Source of the DNA: Endozoicomonas sp965198415
Lineage (GTDB): Bacteria > Pseudomonadota > Gammaproteobacteria > Pseudomonadales > Endozoicomonadaceae
Length of the DNA: 64,000 bases
Assembly (NCBI GenBank): GCA_965198415.1
Contig: CBDAPN010000028.1
Location: 558,001 to 622,000 of the forward strand
Reading direction: 5' to 3'
Each line of letters begins with the position of its first letter. Positions within the stretch are counted from its first letter, which is position 1. The translations under genes were made by a program, and so were the position numbers. Of the stretch, positions 52,782 to 60,294 are shown piece after piece. The notes under the pieces are model-generated. The model ran no database searches and had not been told where the DNA came from. It was given only the letters and a program-made list of their open reading frames with translations.

Positions 52782-53990
52782 TTAACTCTGCTCGCCAAAC
52801 CACTGACGGAACCAGGTATCAGCATGGGAGACTTTATCCCGTTCCAGATACTGGATGCCTTTGCTCTCAGCCCTGGCAGTTACCGAATGGAAATTGGACT
52901 GGTCCAGCACATGCACGCTGGCCAGTAATTTATCGCAGAAAATACCCCCGGCTTCCCGGCCGATATTGCTAAGCTTGTTCAGCACATCGGCATCCTTATG
53001 ACCCTTATTAAACATGGCGGTCTTGCACTCCACCATCAGCAGCCGGTTGTTATGACAGATCAGAAGATCCATCTCATTCAGCGTATCCTTCCATTTGTCA
53101 TCGTCATTGCGGAACTCAGCATTGGCGATTACATCTCCTGTACCAAGGCTGGTAGCTTTAATCCAGATATACTCTTCTAGCCAGCCACCATTTACATATT
53201 TCGCCTTCTCCAGACTGGTGAATACAACAGTTAGTGGGTCGCTGTAATGCCAACGGATAACACCCGCATTATTCATCCGTTCAAGAGCTTCACGCCAGGG
53301 GCCGTGCAGTTCAGTGTAAAGCTTCTGTCGTCCAAAGAACCCATCTTTTGCCTGAATCGCCTTGCTGGCCAAAGCGTTGATATTGCGGAAAAAGCTTGAG
53401 CCTTCCGGGGTGACCAGGGACCGGATATTATCACCCAGCCAGCAGGTCAGCTCCTGCCTGCTCTCTGTACGCTCCTGCCAGTGAAAATCAATGCTGCTTT
53501 CGCTGTCAGTCAGAACCTTGCCGTTTGCCGCCAGATAGGTTTCTACATCCAGCAAGCTGCCAAGAGGGATTGGTTCATACTGGCCACCCCGGGAATGAAT
53601 GACCTGCAATTGGTTATGATGGGTATCGGTATAAATAATCTGGTCCACCAAATCTATTGATGCCTGATAGGCACCAATAGACATTAACTTGTTGCCACCG
53701 GTGATGTTCAGGATGGTTTCGGTGTCAGGCCATTTTTTACGGGCGTAATTGATCAGATAAGCCACATATTCCTTGATCTGTTGAATATCATTTTCAGGAA
53801 AGCCCTTTAAAATCCGGATATCTTCAACAGAGTCTTCCAGTTTGTCGGAAATCAACATTTTAAGCCGTTCTGCTTTTGGTTCCATTTTGTCGGTACACAG
53901 AAGCAGGTGATATTCCGCACGGGTTTTCAGTGCTGGCAGCAGGCTTGCCAGAATATGATCACTGACAATTGAGACCAGAAGCTGTTTCAT
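52782..53990 (-). CDS. Card1/Can2-like CARF-domain nuclease (DUF1887 type)
   Basis: A 402-residue protein. The N-terminal CARF domain (about 1-150) has the ligand-loop motif NITGGNK at 95-101. After a linker and helical domain, the C-terminal PD-(D/E)xK nuclease (about 265-345) has GGWLEEY (268-274, Glu), EMDLL (306-310, Asp308) and VECK (320-323, Glu321 and Lys323). Card1/Can2 enzymes are switched on by cyclic tetra-adenylate from Cas10 and cut single-stranded nucleic acid, causing dormancy or phage resistance. It lies at the left border of the type III island and is divergent from the GTPase genes, sharing operator copy 1. Confidence 0.88.
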   Translation of the reverse strand: MKQLLVSIVSDHILASLLPALKTRAEYHLLLCTDKMEPKAERLKMLISDKLEDSVEDIRILKGFPENDIQQIKEYVAYLINYARKKWPDTETILNITGGNKLMSIGAYQASIDLVDQIIYTDTHHNQLQVIHSRGGQYEPIPLGSLLDVETYLAANGKVLTDSESSIDFHWQERTESRQELTCWLGDNIRSLVTPEGSSFFRNINALASKAIQAKDGFFGRQKLYTELHGPWREALERMNNAGVIRWHYSDPLTVVFTSLEKAKYVNGGWLEEYIWIKATSLGTGDVIANAEFRNDDDKWKDTLNEMDLLICHNNRLLMVECKTAMFNKGHKDADVLNKLSNIGREAGGIFCDKLLASVHVLDQSNFHSVTARAESKGIQYLERDKVSHADTWFRQWFGEQS

Positions 53991-54166
53991 GAGTTTTACT
54001 CTTTATTATTAGTTAATGACGACATCGGTCTTGAGGTAAACGACATTATACATTCAGGTGTGGGCAACAGGGAATGACGAAAATCAGGCTAATTACACAG
54101 TTAAATGCTATTGAGGCTTTTTTCCATATACTTATCTCCTCCCTGTCTTTCCATGTGTGTAAAAGG

Positions 54167-54182
54167 TTCACAAGGTTGTGAA
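54167..54182. promoter_or_regulatory. Shared island operator, copy 1
   Basis: TTCACAAGGTTGTGAA, a perfect inverted repeat with 7-bp arms around GG. It lies in the 301-bp divergent gap, 110 bp before the first GTPase start and 177 bp before the Card1-like start. One of five near-identical copies, all in intergenic regions of the island. Confidence 0.72.
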
Positions 54183-54291
54183 TTCCCCCTATCCAGAATA
54201 TTGCCTGTAGTCTCCACTCCATATCGCAAAGGCGAATAAACCAACCTACTGCGGTAAAAGACAACAACGAGACAACACCGGAGAGACGGCT

Positions 54292-55155
54292 ATGGACGCA
54301 AACCTGACCAAGGCACTACAGCAAGACACAGAAGGCTTTTCTGAAGATGCAGCCCAGAAATTCATCAACAGGCTAACAGAGATTCGGGATTATGTCCCTA
54401 AAATCGGGGTGCTTGGCAAGACCGGTGCTGGCAAGTCTTCTTTGTGCAACGCACTGTTTGGAGCTGAACTTTGTCCGGTATCGGATGTTGAAGCCTGTAC
54501 ACGGGAAGCCAAGGAAGTGCTTCTGCAGATGGAGCAGGGCAAAGGCATGACGCTGGTGGATGTGCCCGGCGTCGGTGAAAATATCAGGCGGGATGAAGAG
54601 TACGCTCGGTTATACAACAACTTGCTACCGGAGTTGGATCTGGTGATCTGGGTTCTCAAGGCCGATGACCGTGCGTACTCAGTGGATATTGAGTGTTTCG
54701 AAAAAATGGTCAGACCCTATATGGAGCAGGGCATTCCATTCTTCGTAGTGCTGAATCAGGTTGACAAGGTTTCCCCGTTTCGGGAATGGGACTGTAAGCG
54801 AGGGATACCGGGGGCAACTCAGGCAGAAAATATTCGCCGCAAAGTAACGGACGTCTCCAGTAGCTTTTCTCTCCCAAGCTCACGGGTACTGCCGGTGTCG
54901 GTAGAAGAAAAGTATGGATTGTTCCGATTGGTGGAAGAAATGATCTTTGCTCTGCCAAACGAGAAGAAAGTTTCTATCGGTGGCACATTCGACGACGACG
55001 TCATTAGCCCCAAAGCCCGTAAAGTAGTAAAGCAGTCCATTTTTGATGTGGTCAAGGATGCCGCTGTGAAACTGATTACCAGTCCAGTGGTAGTTGTCCA
55101 AGTTGTTTCCAAGGCATGGGATATTGCCAAGAGCGTTTTCAGGAGATGGTTCTGA
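54292..55155 (+). CDS. P-loop GTPase A of the defence island
   Basis: A 287-residue GTPase with all five G motifs: GKTGAGKSS (G1, near 42-50), Thr in EACTREAKE (G2), DVPGVGE (G3), LNQVDK (G4) and PVSVEEK (G5). It is of the Era/YkfA-YeeP-like (MMR_HSR1) class. A C-terminal extension (about 245-287, VVKDAAVKLITSPVVVVQVV, then AKSVFRRWF) is hydrophobic and basic and may bind membranes. YkfA-type GTPases occur in mobile and phage-defence regions, but their role is not established. It overlaps the second GTPase gene by 1 bp (TGATG). GGAGAG precedes the ATG. Confidence 0.82.
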   Translation: MDANLTKALQQDTEGFSEDAAQKFINRLTEIRDYVPKIGVLGKTGAGKSSLCNALFGAELCPVSDVEACTREAKEVLLQMEQGKGMTLVDVPGVGENIRRDEEYARLYNNLLPELDLVIWVLKADDRAYSVDIECFEKMVRPYMEQGIPFFVVLNQVDKVSPFREWDCKRGIPGATQAENIRRKVTDVSSSFSLPSSRVLPVSVEEKYGLFRLVEEMIFALPNEKKVSIGGTFDDDVISPKARKVVKQSIFDVVKDAAVKLITSPVVVVQVVSKAWDIAKSVFRRWF

Positions 55156-55880
55156 TGAATGGGTTGCAGTGCAGCGTTGTTCTGAACGGGCATCTTGCAA
55201 CGCTGTGTCAGAACGCTCCCGGTTTTTCGATTCTGAAGTGCTCTGGCCTGATTCCCGGAAGAGGTGTGATCTGGAATCGAGGCGGAAAAACGACCGAGGA
55301 CATACAGATCGTCGTGATGGGAAAAACCGGCTACGGCAAGTCCACCTTACTCAACCGTTTGGTGGGCAGTACGGTGTTTCGAACCAGCGATACTGAAGCC
55401 TGTACCCGTCGAATGGAGTCAGCCGACTTTGTTTTACCGTATGGACAAGACCAGTATTTTTCCCTGGCAGATCTGCCCGGTATCGGTGAAAACCCGGAGC
55501 GGGATCGAGAGTATATCGACCTCTATCGAAAAACTCTGGGGCAGGCCAGCCTGATTGTGTATGTGGTCAGGGCGGACCAACGGGATCTATCGAAAGATGA
55601 GTGGGCTTTTAACGAGCTGTTTAGAACGCCATTCGAGCGCAGCAAGGTATTGATAGCCCTGAATGCCGTGGACAAAATTGAGCCACTGTCCCGGGTTCTG
55701 CCATTTCGTCTCTCAAGTGAGCAGCTAGGTAATCTTGAGCGAAGAATCGGTATGGTGAGCAGGGCGCTGAATATTCCTAAGAGCCAGGTGGTGCCTGTAT
55801 CGGCAGAAGAAGGTTATGGAATGATAAATCTGGTTGAGCGCATGATGCAGGGAGTTCAACCCCTGTTATCGCATTTGTAG
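55155..55880 (+). CDS. P-loop GTPase B of the defence island
   Basis: A 241-residue GTPase related to its neighbour. The motifs are GKTGYGKST (G1), EACTRRMES (G2), DLPGIGE (G3), LNAVDK (G4) and PVSAEEGYG (G5). It has a short N-terminal extension of about 50 residues instead of the C-terminal membrane-like tail of GTPase A. The frame opens at 55116, but the ATG at 55155 lies 9 bp after AGGAG and overlaps the previous stop, so coupled translation is likely. The two probably act as a pair, perhaps as a heterodimer. Confidence 0.8.
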   Translation: MNGLQCSVVLNGHLATLCQNAPGFSILKCSGLIPGRGVIWNRGGKTTEDIQIVVMGKTGYGKSTLLNRLVGSTVFRTSDTEACTRRMESADFVLPYGQDQYFSLADLPGIGENPERDREYIDLYRKTLGQASLIVYVVRADQRDLSKDEWAFNELFRTPFERSKVLIALNAVDKIEPLSRVLPFRLSSEQLGNLERRIGMVSRALNIPKSQVVPVSAEEGYGMINLVERMMQGVQPLLSHL

Positions 55881-55960
55881 TAGAACTATTCAGGGTGGTC
55901 CGGTTATTTCAGACTGCCCTATATGTACTTTACCTTATAAGCATCATTTCCTTTAGTCCC

Positions 55961-55976
55961 TTCACAAGGTTGTTAA
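55961..55976. promoter_or_regulatory. Shared island operator, copy 2
   Basis: TTCACAAGGTTGTTAA, one mismatch from copy 1. It lies 95 bp before the viperin-like start codon, in the 190-bp gap after GTPase B. Confidence 0.68.
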
Positions 55977-56070
55977 AAATATCCCAACACGCTCATAGCG
56001 TTACTATCAGTCCTGTAAGCCCCGGCGATTTCCAGGGCAATAATCAACAAAAACACTCTGGGGGATAGAC

Positions 56071-56982
56071 ATGAGCAACCAACTGACTCCGGTGAAAAAC
56101 GTGCTGGCCGACGAACTGGTGATCAACTGGCACATTACCGAAGCCTGCAACTACCGCTGCAAGTTCTGTTACGCTCAATGGAACAACGCCTGTGAACTGC
56201 ATCGTAAGATCGGCGGCGTTGAACGCCTTATTGAGAAACTGGCCAACTACTTTATCCACTCGCAGAACCCTCTGAAGGAAAAAATGGGTTACTCATCAGT
56301 ACGCCTCAACTTTGCCGGTGGCGAACCTCTGCTGCTGAAAGAACGGATAATCAGTGCAATCCGCTCTGCTCATAAAGCAGGCTTCAAGTTGTCGATCATT
56401 ACCAATGGCCACTTTCTGAATAACCAGTTTATTGAGCAGGCAGGTTCTTTGCTGGATATGGTGGGTATCAGCTTTGATTCCCAGTACCGCGATGGCCAGA
56501 CTGCTATCGGCAGAATGGATCGCCATGGGCATGGTATCAGCGCCCAGGATTTGCTCGCAAAAACCGCTATGCTGCGCGAACAACGTTCCGATATGGCAAT
56601 CAAGATTAACACCGTAGTCAATGCCGTGAACTGGCAGGAAGATTTTAATGATCTGATAACCCGGATCAATCCTTGTCGCTGGAAAGTCTTGCAGGTTTTA
56701 CCGGTATTGGATCAGGTTGATCTCTCTGTGACTGCCGGACAGTTCCAGTCTTTTGTTGAACGACACAACCAGTTGACTCTACCGGTGGTGGTTGAAGATA
56801 ACCAGTGCATGGCAGGCTCCTATCTGATGATTGACCCGGCAGGTCGTTTCTACCAGAGTGCTTTTCAGCGAATCGGCTACGACTACAGCCAGTCTATTCT
56901 CGATGTCAGTGTTAGCCAGGCACTGTCACAGATAGCCTTTACCCCTGAGCATTTTGCTGCCCGCTATGACCTGATAGCCTGA
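56071..56982 (+). CDS. Prokaryotic viperin-like radical-SAM enzyme
   Basis: A 303-residue protein. The CNYRCKFC motif (Cys26, Cys30, Cys33) binds the 4Fe-4S cluster. LNFAGGEPLL (79-88), TNG (111-113), SFDS (134-137), KINTVVN (178-184) and NPCRWKVLQVL (200-210) follow the viperin order. SYLMIDPAGRF (250-260) and YSQSILDVSV (272-281) match the viperin C-terminal region. Viperins abstract the 4'-hydrogen of a nucleoside triphosphate and make 3'-deoxy-3',4'-didehydro-nucleotides, which terminate viral transcription. Which nucleotide this enzyme uses cannot be read from the sequence. It is monocistronic, behind operator copy 2. Confidence 0.88.
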   Translation: MSNQLTPVKNVLADELVINWHITEACNYRCKFCYAQWNNACELHRKIGGVERLIEKLANYFIHSQNPLKEKMGYSSVRLNFAGGEPLLLKERIISAIRSAHKAGFKLSIITNGHFLNNQFIEQAGSLLDMVGISFDSQYRDGQTAIGRMDRHGHGISAQDLLAKTAMLREQRSDMAIKINTVVNAVNWQEDFNDLITRINPCRWKVLQVLPVLDQVDLSVTAGQFQSFVERHNQLTLPVVVEDNQCMAGSYLMIDPAGRFYQSAFQRIGYDYSQSILDVSVSQALSQIAFTPEHFAARYDLIA

Positions 56983-57010
56983 ACCGGCATAGCTCGGGAA
57001 AACAGATACC

Positions 57011-57024
57011 CACAAGGTTGTGAA
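57011..57024. promoter_or_regulatory. Shared island operator, copy 3
   Basis: CACAAGGTTGTGAA, 115 bp before the start of the Gly/Ala-rich protein gene. A possible -10 box, TATGAT, lies 25 bp downstream at 57050-57055. Confidence 0.68.
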
Positions 57025-57138
57025 ACATCGTCGTGCAACATTCTTTGGGTATGATAAGTCCATCAAAGCGGATAACCGGCAAACGAAAAGCCTCCGCTGG
57101 GATAATTGTTAAAAAACGGAAACCGAAAGGAGAGAGTT

Positions 57139-57498
57139 ATGGGTTTATGGGACGCTCTGTGCGACACTCTATGCGACACGGTAGGTAGTGCAGTTGACGC
57201 TGTCTGTGAAAATCCGGTGAAAAGCGTACTGATTGCAGGTACCACCATTGCTACCGGAGGTGTAGCCTTGGCAGCGGCTCCAGCCATTGGTGCCGCAGCC
57301 AGTGCCGCAGGTCTTGGTGCAGCTGCAGGCACTTTGTCAGGTGCGGCCGCTTCATCGGCCGGTCTGGCTGCCTTGGGTGGTGGTAGTCTGGCGACGGGTG
57401 GCCTTGGCATGGCCGGAGGCACAGCGGTAGTCACTGCAGCGGGGGCAACAGTTGGAGGTGGTGCTGCTGCTGTAATCACCACGGAGCTGGATAACTGA
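57139..57498 (+). CDS. Gly/Ala-rich hydrophobic protein
   Basis: A 119-residue protein starting 6 bp after AGGAG. Residues 1-24 are amphipathic with three Cys (LWDALCDTLCDTVGSAVDAV). Residues 28-113 are almost wholly Gly, Ala, Ser, Val and Thr, with small-residue zipper patterns (ALGGGSLATGGLGMAGGTAV near 78-97). Such composition suits membrane insertion or oligomeric pores. It resembles in composition the interferon-inducible IFI6/ISG12 hydrophobic domain and small-residue-rich segments of bacterial effectors. This is compositional, not a demonstrated homology. It stands alone behind operator copy 3 and is followed by a 17-bp tandem repeat. Confidence 0.68.
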   Translation: MGLWDALCDTLCDTVGSAVDAVCENPVKSVLIAGTTIATGGVALAAAPAIGAAASAAGLGAAAGTLSGAAASSAGLAALGGGSLATGGLGMAGGTAVVTAAGATVGGGAAAVITTELDN

Positions 57499-57519
57499 CA
57501 CTCCCCGCACTAACGCACC

Positions 57520-57581
57520 AAAGGGCATAAATACCCAAAAGGGCATAAATACCCAAAGGGCATAAATACCCAAAGGGCATA
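57520..57581. repeat. Tandem 17-bp repeat, second location
   Basis: Three full copies and one partial copy of GGGCATAAATACCCAAA (one copy has an extra A). It is the inverted form of the repeat at 7511-7561. It starts 22 bp after the stop codon of the Gly/Ala-rich gene and reads the same way, relative to that gene, as the other array does to its own upstream gene. Confidence 0.87.
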
Positions 57582-57653
57582 AAGGCGGTGCTTACGCAAT
57601 CTCCGGTAAAACCGTCAAACCAAGGGAGGGGGGAGAAGATAATCTTTTCTCCC

Positions 57654-58574
57654 TTATTCCAGCGTATAACTCCCCATCCCAAAGCTGGCATTCTTGCCGA
57701 TATGAAGCCACTGCCCTAAATGCAGAAACTCCCGAAACGGTTCAATCCTCCCCGATAACCTGACATTGCCTACTACTCCTCCCAACGCCATGCGCTGTTG
57801 TTGTCGAGAGGAAAAACGCTGCCAGTCACACCAGGTCAACTGATGTTCCATTCTCACTTCATCTGCAGCCAAGCTAAGGAAGCGGGAGTCCTTAAAGAAC
57901 GTCTGGTTCAAATGCAAATCACCCACCAGAGAGATTCGACGAACCAGAGTCATCAGCAGTGCCCGTGGGGTAAAGGTATCAGGATTTAATGGGCGACCAT
58001 TATGCTGTAACCGCAAGGGTGTCTTGAAATTAAGGGTTATACTGTCGTTTTTCTGAATAACAGGTTCTGAAAGTATTTTATTGTGAGGCACTACCTCCGG
58101 TGTTTGTATTTGCCAGATGTTCTGTTCCTCTGTTCCACACAGCCTGACTGAAGTCAGTATGAGCGGTGTTCGATTTTTTCCTACCCCCTGTTGTCCTGCC
58201 CGCTGCCAGGCGTAAATAATCAGCGGAAGTTGTTCCAGTGCCTTGCCCCATAGAACCATATCAAAGCTGAAGGTCTCTCCAGCCTTCAGTTTTTGCTGGC
58301 CGACAGGGGGTGGTTCCACAACATAGCAGCCAGGTGCCTGGGAAAGCTTCTGCAAACGGTGGTGTTTGGCTGGTGGCTCAAAAATATTGGTATACAAGCA
58401 GCTCTGGTAGAGCGGACAGGTTTTGCAGTCTTTTGCACCCGTTACACAACTGCTGGCCCGCAGTGCATGCCCAAAGGCTCCCCGTAGCAGGGAGCCGGAA
58501 AAAAAGGGCAAAACCATTGGTTCTTGTAAAATGAAAGAAAACCGGTAGCGGGCTAGCTGGATGGAGAAGGTCAT
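57654..58574 (-). CDS. cas6: Cas6 pre-crRNA endoribonuclease
   Basis: A 306-residue RAMP-fold protein that processes the CRISPR transcript within the repeat. LRGAFGHALR opens the N-terminal ferredoxin fold. A Cys cluster, C43 and CKTC...C (Cys50, 53, 59), is a feature of one Cas6 subfamily and may bind zinc. The C-terminal Gly-rich region (ALGGVVGNVRLSGRIEPFREF to GKNASFGMGSY, about 262-303) is the RAMP signature. The catalytic residue is not obvious. It is encoded 3 bp after the NE0113-type gene on the same strand, so both depend on operator copy 4. Confidence 0.88.
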   Translation of the reverse strand: MTFSIQLARYRFSFILQEPMVLPFFSGSLLRGAFGHALRASSCVTGAKDCKTCPLYQSCLYTNIFEPPAKHHRLQKLSQAPGCYVVEPPPVGQQKLKAGETFSFDMVLWGKALEQLPLIIYAWQRAGQQGVGKNRTPLILTSVRLCGTEEQNIWQIQTPEVVPHNKILSEPVIQKNDSITLNFKTPLRLQHNGRPLNPDTFTPRALLMTLVRRISLVGDLHLNQTFFKDSRFLSLAADEVRMEHQLTWCDWQRFSSRQQQRMALGGVVGNVRLSGRIEPFREFLHLGQWLHIGKNASFGMGSYTLE

Positions 58575-58577
58575 ATT

Positions 58578-59732
58578 TTATTCAACAAATTCCAGAACAG
58601 CAGGATCAATACCGTAGAGGCCACTGCCCTGCTTACCCCGCCTCTTAACAAGATAAGGTTCTGCTACCGGTGTTGGAAGCGCATCAGTCAGAAGCTTCTT
58701 GATCCGGGTGTTACGCTGCTTAAAATAGTCGTGATCCATACCGTTTTTTAAAGCTTCATCGGTCGTTTCTTTTGTCTGAATATCACACTTTTCCCGCCAT
58801 TCGATAAACTTTTCTTTATAGTCTTCATTTGCCTCTCCTTTAAAAGGGATAAGAATTAAGTCACCGCCTGTGTTCTGTTGTTCACTGACAATAAACCGGT
58901 AAAAAGCATACTCAACCGGTGTAAACTTGATTTCTACTCCAGAACAATAGACAAGCTGATCTACATCCTCCTTACCGAAAGCCAACGACAACGGTTTTTC
59001 AATCAGTCGCATGCGCTCAATTGCTGCACGAAAGTCCTGTTTCCCCTCAATCAACTGTTTTGGCAGTTCATGTCTCAGGCGAATAAACGGTATATCCGCT
59101 AGCGATACCTCGGCATCATGAGCATCAATCTCCTCACCATTCCATTTTTTAATCATATGGCTGGCAGGTGTCGTGTAGTAAAAATCTCTCAGCCCTTCAT
59201 AGTCCGCATCAACCAACACATGGGAGAGTCGGTCCTGTGGCCGTCCATAAAGAGAGAGCGCATAGCCGGTAAAGTAGCTCATGGTTTTACGGCCACCGGC
59301 CAGTGAGATGTGCAGACTGCAGTTATCATCCTCGGTCAACTCGCAAACCAGAGAGAGGATGGCATTCGCTGCGCTTTCGTTATCCTCTTTGGTCACAATA
59401 TCTTCAAGCGGCTTTTTGTCAGCACCAGTAATGACACGAATATTGCCTTCGTTAAAAGCCGTTTCAGCAAACCCATAGTCCCGGCAGAAACGATAAAAGT
59501 GCCCGTCTTCTTCGGTAAGCAGCGCTTTAACAGCTCCCTCCGACTTACCGGGAACACCGTATTTACCACCGTTGGTGGTAATCATATATACCTCATCCGG
59601 AACAAAAGGTGTCTCCTGATGCAGCAGGGCGTACAGGGTTTCCGTCAACACCTGTGGAGACATACCGCTGGCCACCAGAAGAACCTTCCGGGGCCAGGAT
59701 GCAGGATCAGGGATAGAGCCGGTTGTGCCCAT
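58578..59732 (-). CDS. CARF plus winged-helix protein, NE0113/TIGR02584 family
   Basis: A 384-residue protein. The N-terminal CARF-type domain begins KVLLVASGMSPQVLTETLYAL (residues 16-36) and contains ISLAGGRKTM (142-151). The C-terminal part (about 270-384: FTPVEYAFYRFI, then RIKKLLTDAL and YLVKRRGKQGSGLYGI) has the shape of a winged helix. Family members are type III CRISPR-associated and have been annotated variously as Csm6-like or ring nucleases. The winged helix makes a cyclic-oligoadenylate-responsive regulator a fair alternative. I see no HEPN RxxxxH motif. GGAGG lies 7 bp before the ATG. Confidence 0.8.
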   Translation of the reverse strand: MGTTGSIPDPASWPRKVLLVASGMSPQVLTETLYALLHQETPFVPDEVYMITTNGGKYGVPGKSEGAVKALLTEEDGHFYRFCRDYGFAETAFNEGNIRVITGADKKPLEDIVTKEDNESAANAILSLVCELTEDDNCSLHISLAGGRKTMSYFTGYALSLYGRPQDRLSHVLVDADYEGLRDFYYTTPASHMIKKWNGEEIDAHDAEVSLADIPFIRLRHELPKQLIEGKQDFRAAIERMRLIEKPLSLAFGKEDVDQLVYCSGVEIKFTPVEYAFYRFIVSEQQNTGGDLILIPFKGEANEDYKEKFIEWREKCDIQTKETTDEALKNGMDHDYFKQRNTRIKKLLTDALPTPVAEPYLVKRRGKQGSGLYGIDPAVLEFVE

Positions 59733-59913
59733 GGTGACACCTCCATTAAAACAAAACAGTCAGGGTAGAAAGATCGGCAATAATGTACCATTTTCTGCTG
59801 TAGGAACAACCTCGTGCCGAGGTTTCTCACCACCTGCCGCCCTGCATCACTTATTCAATTCCGCTCATAAAAAAACCGATACTGACATTACAGAGCCTGA
59901 TGAAACCACCGCC

Positions 59914-59927
59914 CACAAGGTTGTGAA
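59914..59927. promoter_or_regulatory. Shared island operator, copy 4
   Basis: CACAAGGTTGTGAA followed by TACCCC, in the gap between the divergent NE0113-type (182 bp) and csx16 (62 bp) start codons. The trailing TACCC is shared with copy 5. Confidence 0.7.
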
Positions 59928-59988
59928 TACCCCACTTCTTAACGGATACAGATACATTATTGCCATCCGTTCAACCAAAGGAATTCCT

Positions 59989-60294
59989 ATGCGTACAATT
60001 CTGGTAACCCGCCATCCCGGAGCTATTCAATGGATACACGACAGTGGAGTAAAAATCAGCTGTCATCTGGAACATCTGGACACCAACGATATTCAGGCCG
60101 GTGATACCGTTATCGGAGTACTTCCCGTGCATCTGGCAGCACAGGTGTGTGCCCGTGGCGGGAAATACCTGCACATTTGTATGGAAGTCCCGCAGGTGGC
60201 AAGAGGCAAGGAACTGAACAGTAATGAAATGGCTCAGTTCAATGCGTCTCTCCAGCGTTTTGATGTAACCAGCTCAGCCATAGGAAGTCGATAA
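59989..60294 (+). CDS. csx16: Csx16 family protein, probable ring nuclease
   Basis: A 101-residue protein beginning MRTILVTRHPGAIQWI, then GDTVIGVLPVHLAAQVCARGGKY and VARGKELNSNEM, the conserved blocks of Csx16 (VVA1548 family). Csx16 is associated with type III loci and is regarded as a ring nuclease that degrades cyclic oligoadenylates, ending the alarm. AAAGGA lies 6 bp before the ATG. The stop overlaps the cas1 start by 1 bp (TAATG), so the two are co-translated. Confidence 0.88.
   Translation: MRTILVTRHPGAIQWIHDSGVKISCHLEHLDTNDIQAGDTVIGVLPVHLAAQVCARGGKYLHICMEVPQVARGKELNSNEMAQFNASLQRFDVTSSAIGSR

Noticed and set aside
54046..54267. 73-codon leftward frame with hydrophobic segments
   Set aside because: It lacks an ATG start and ribosome binding site and contains operator copy 1 and the divergent promoters; more likely chance coding in a regulatory gap.
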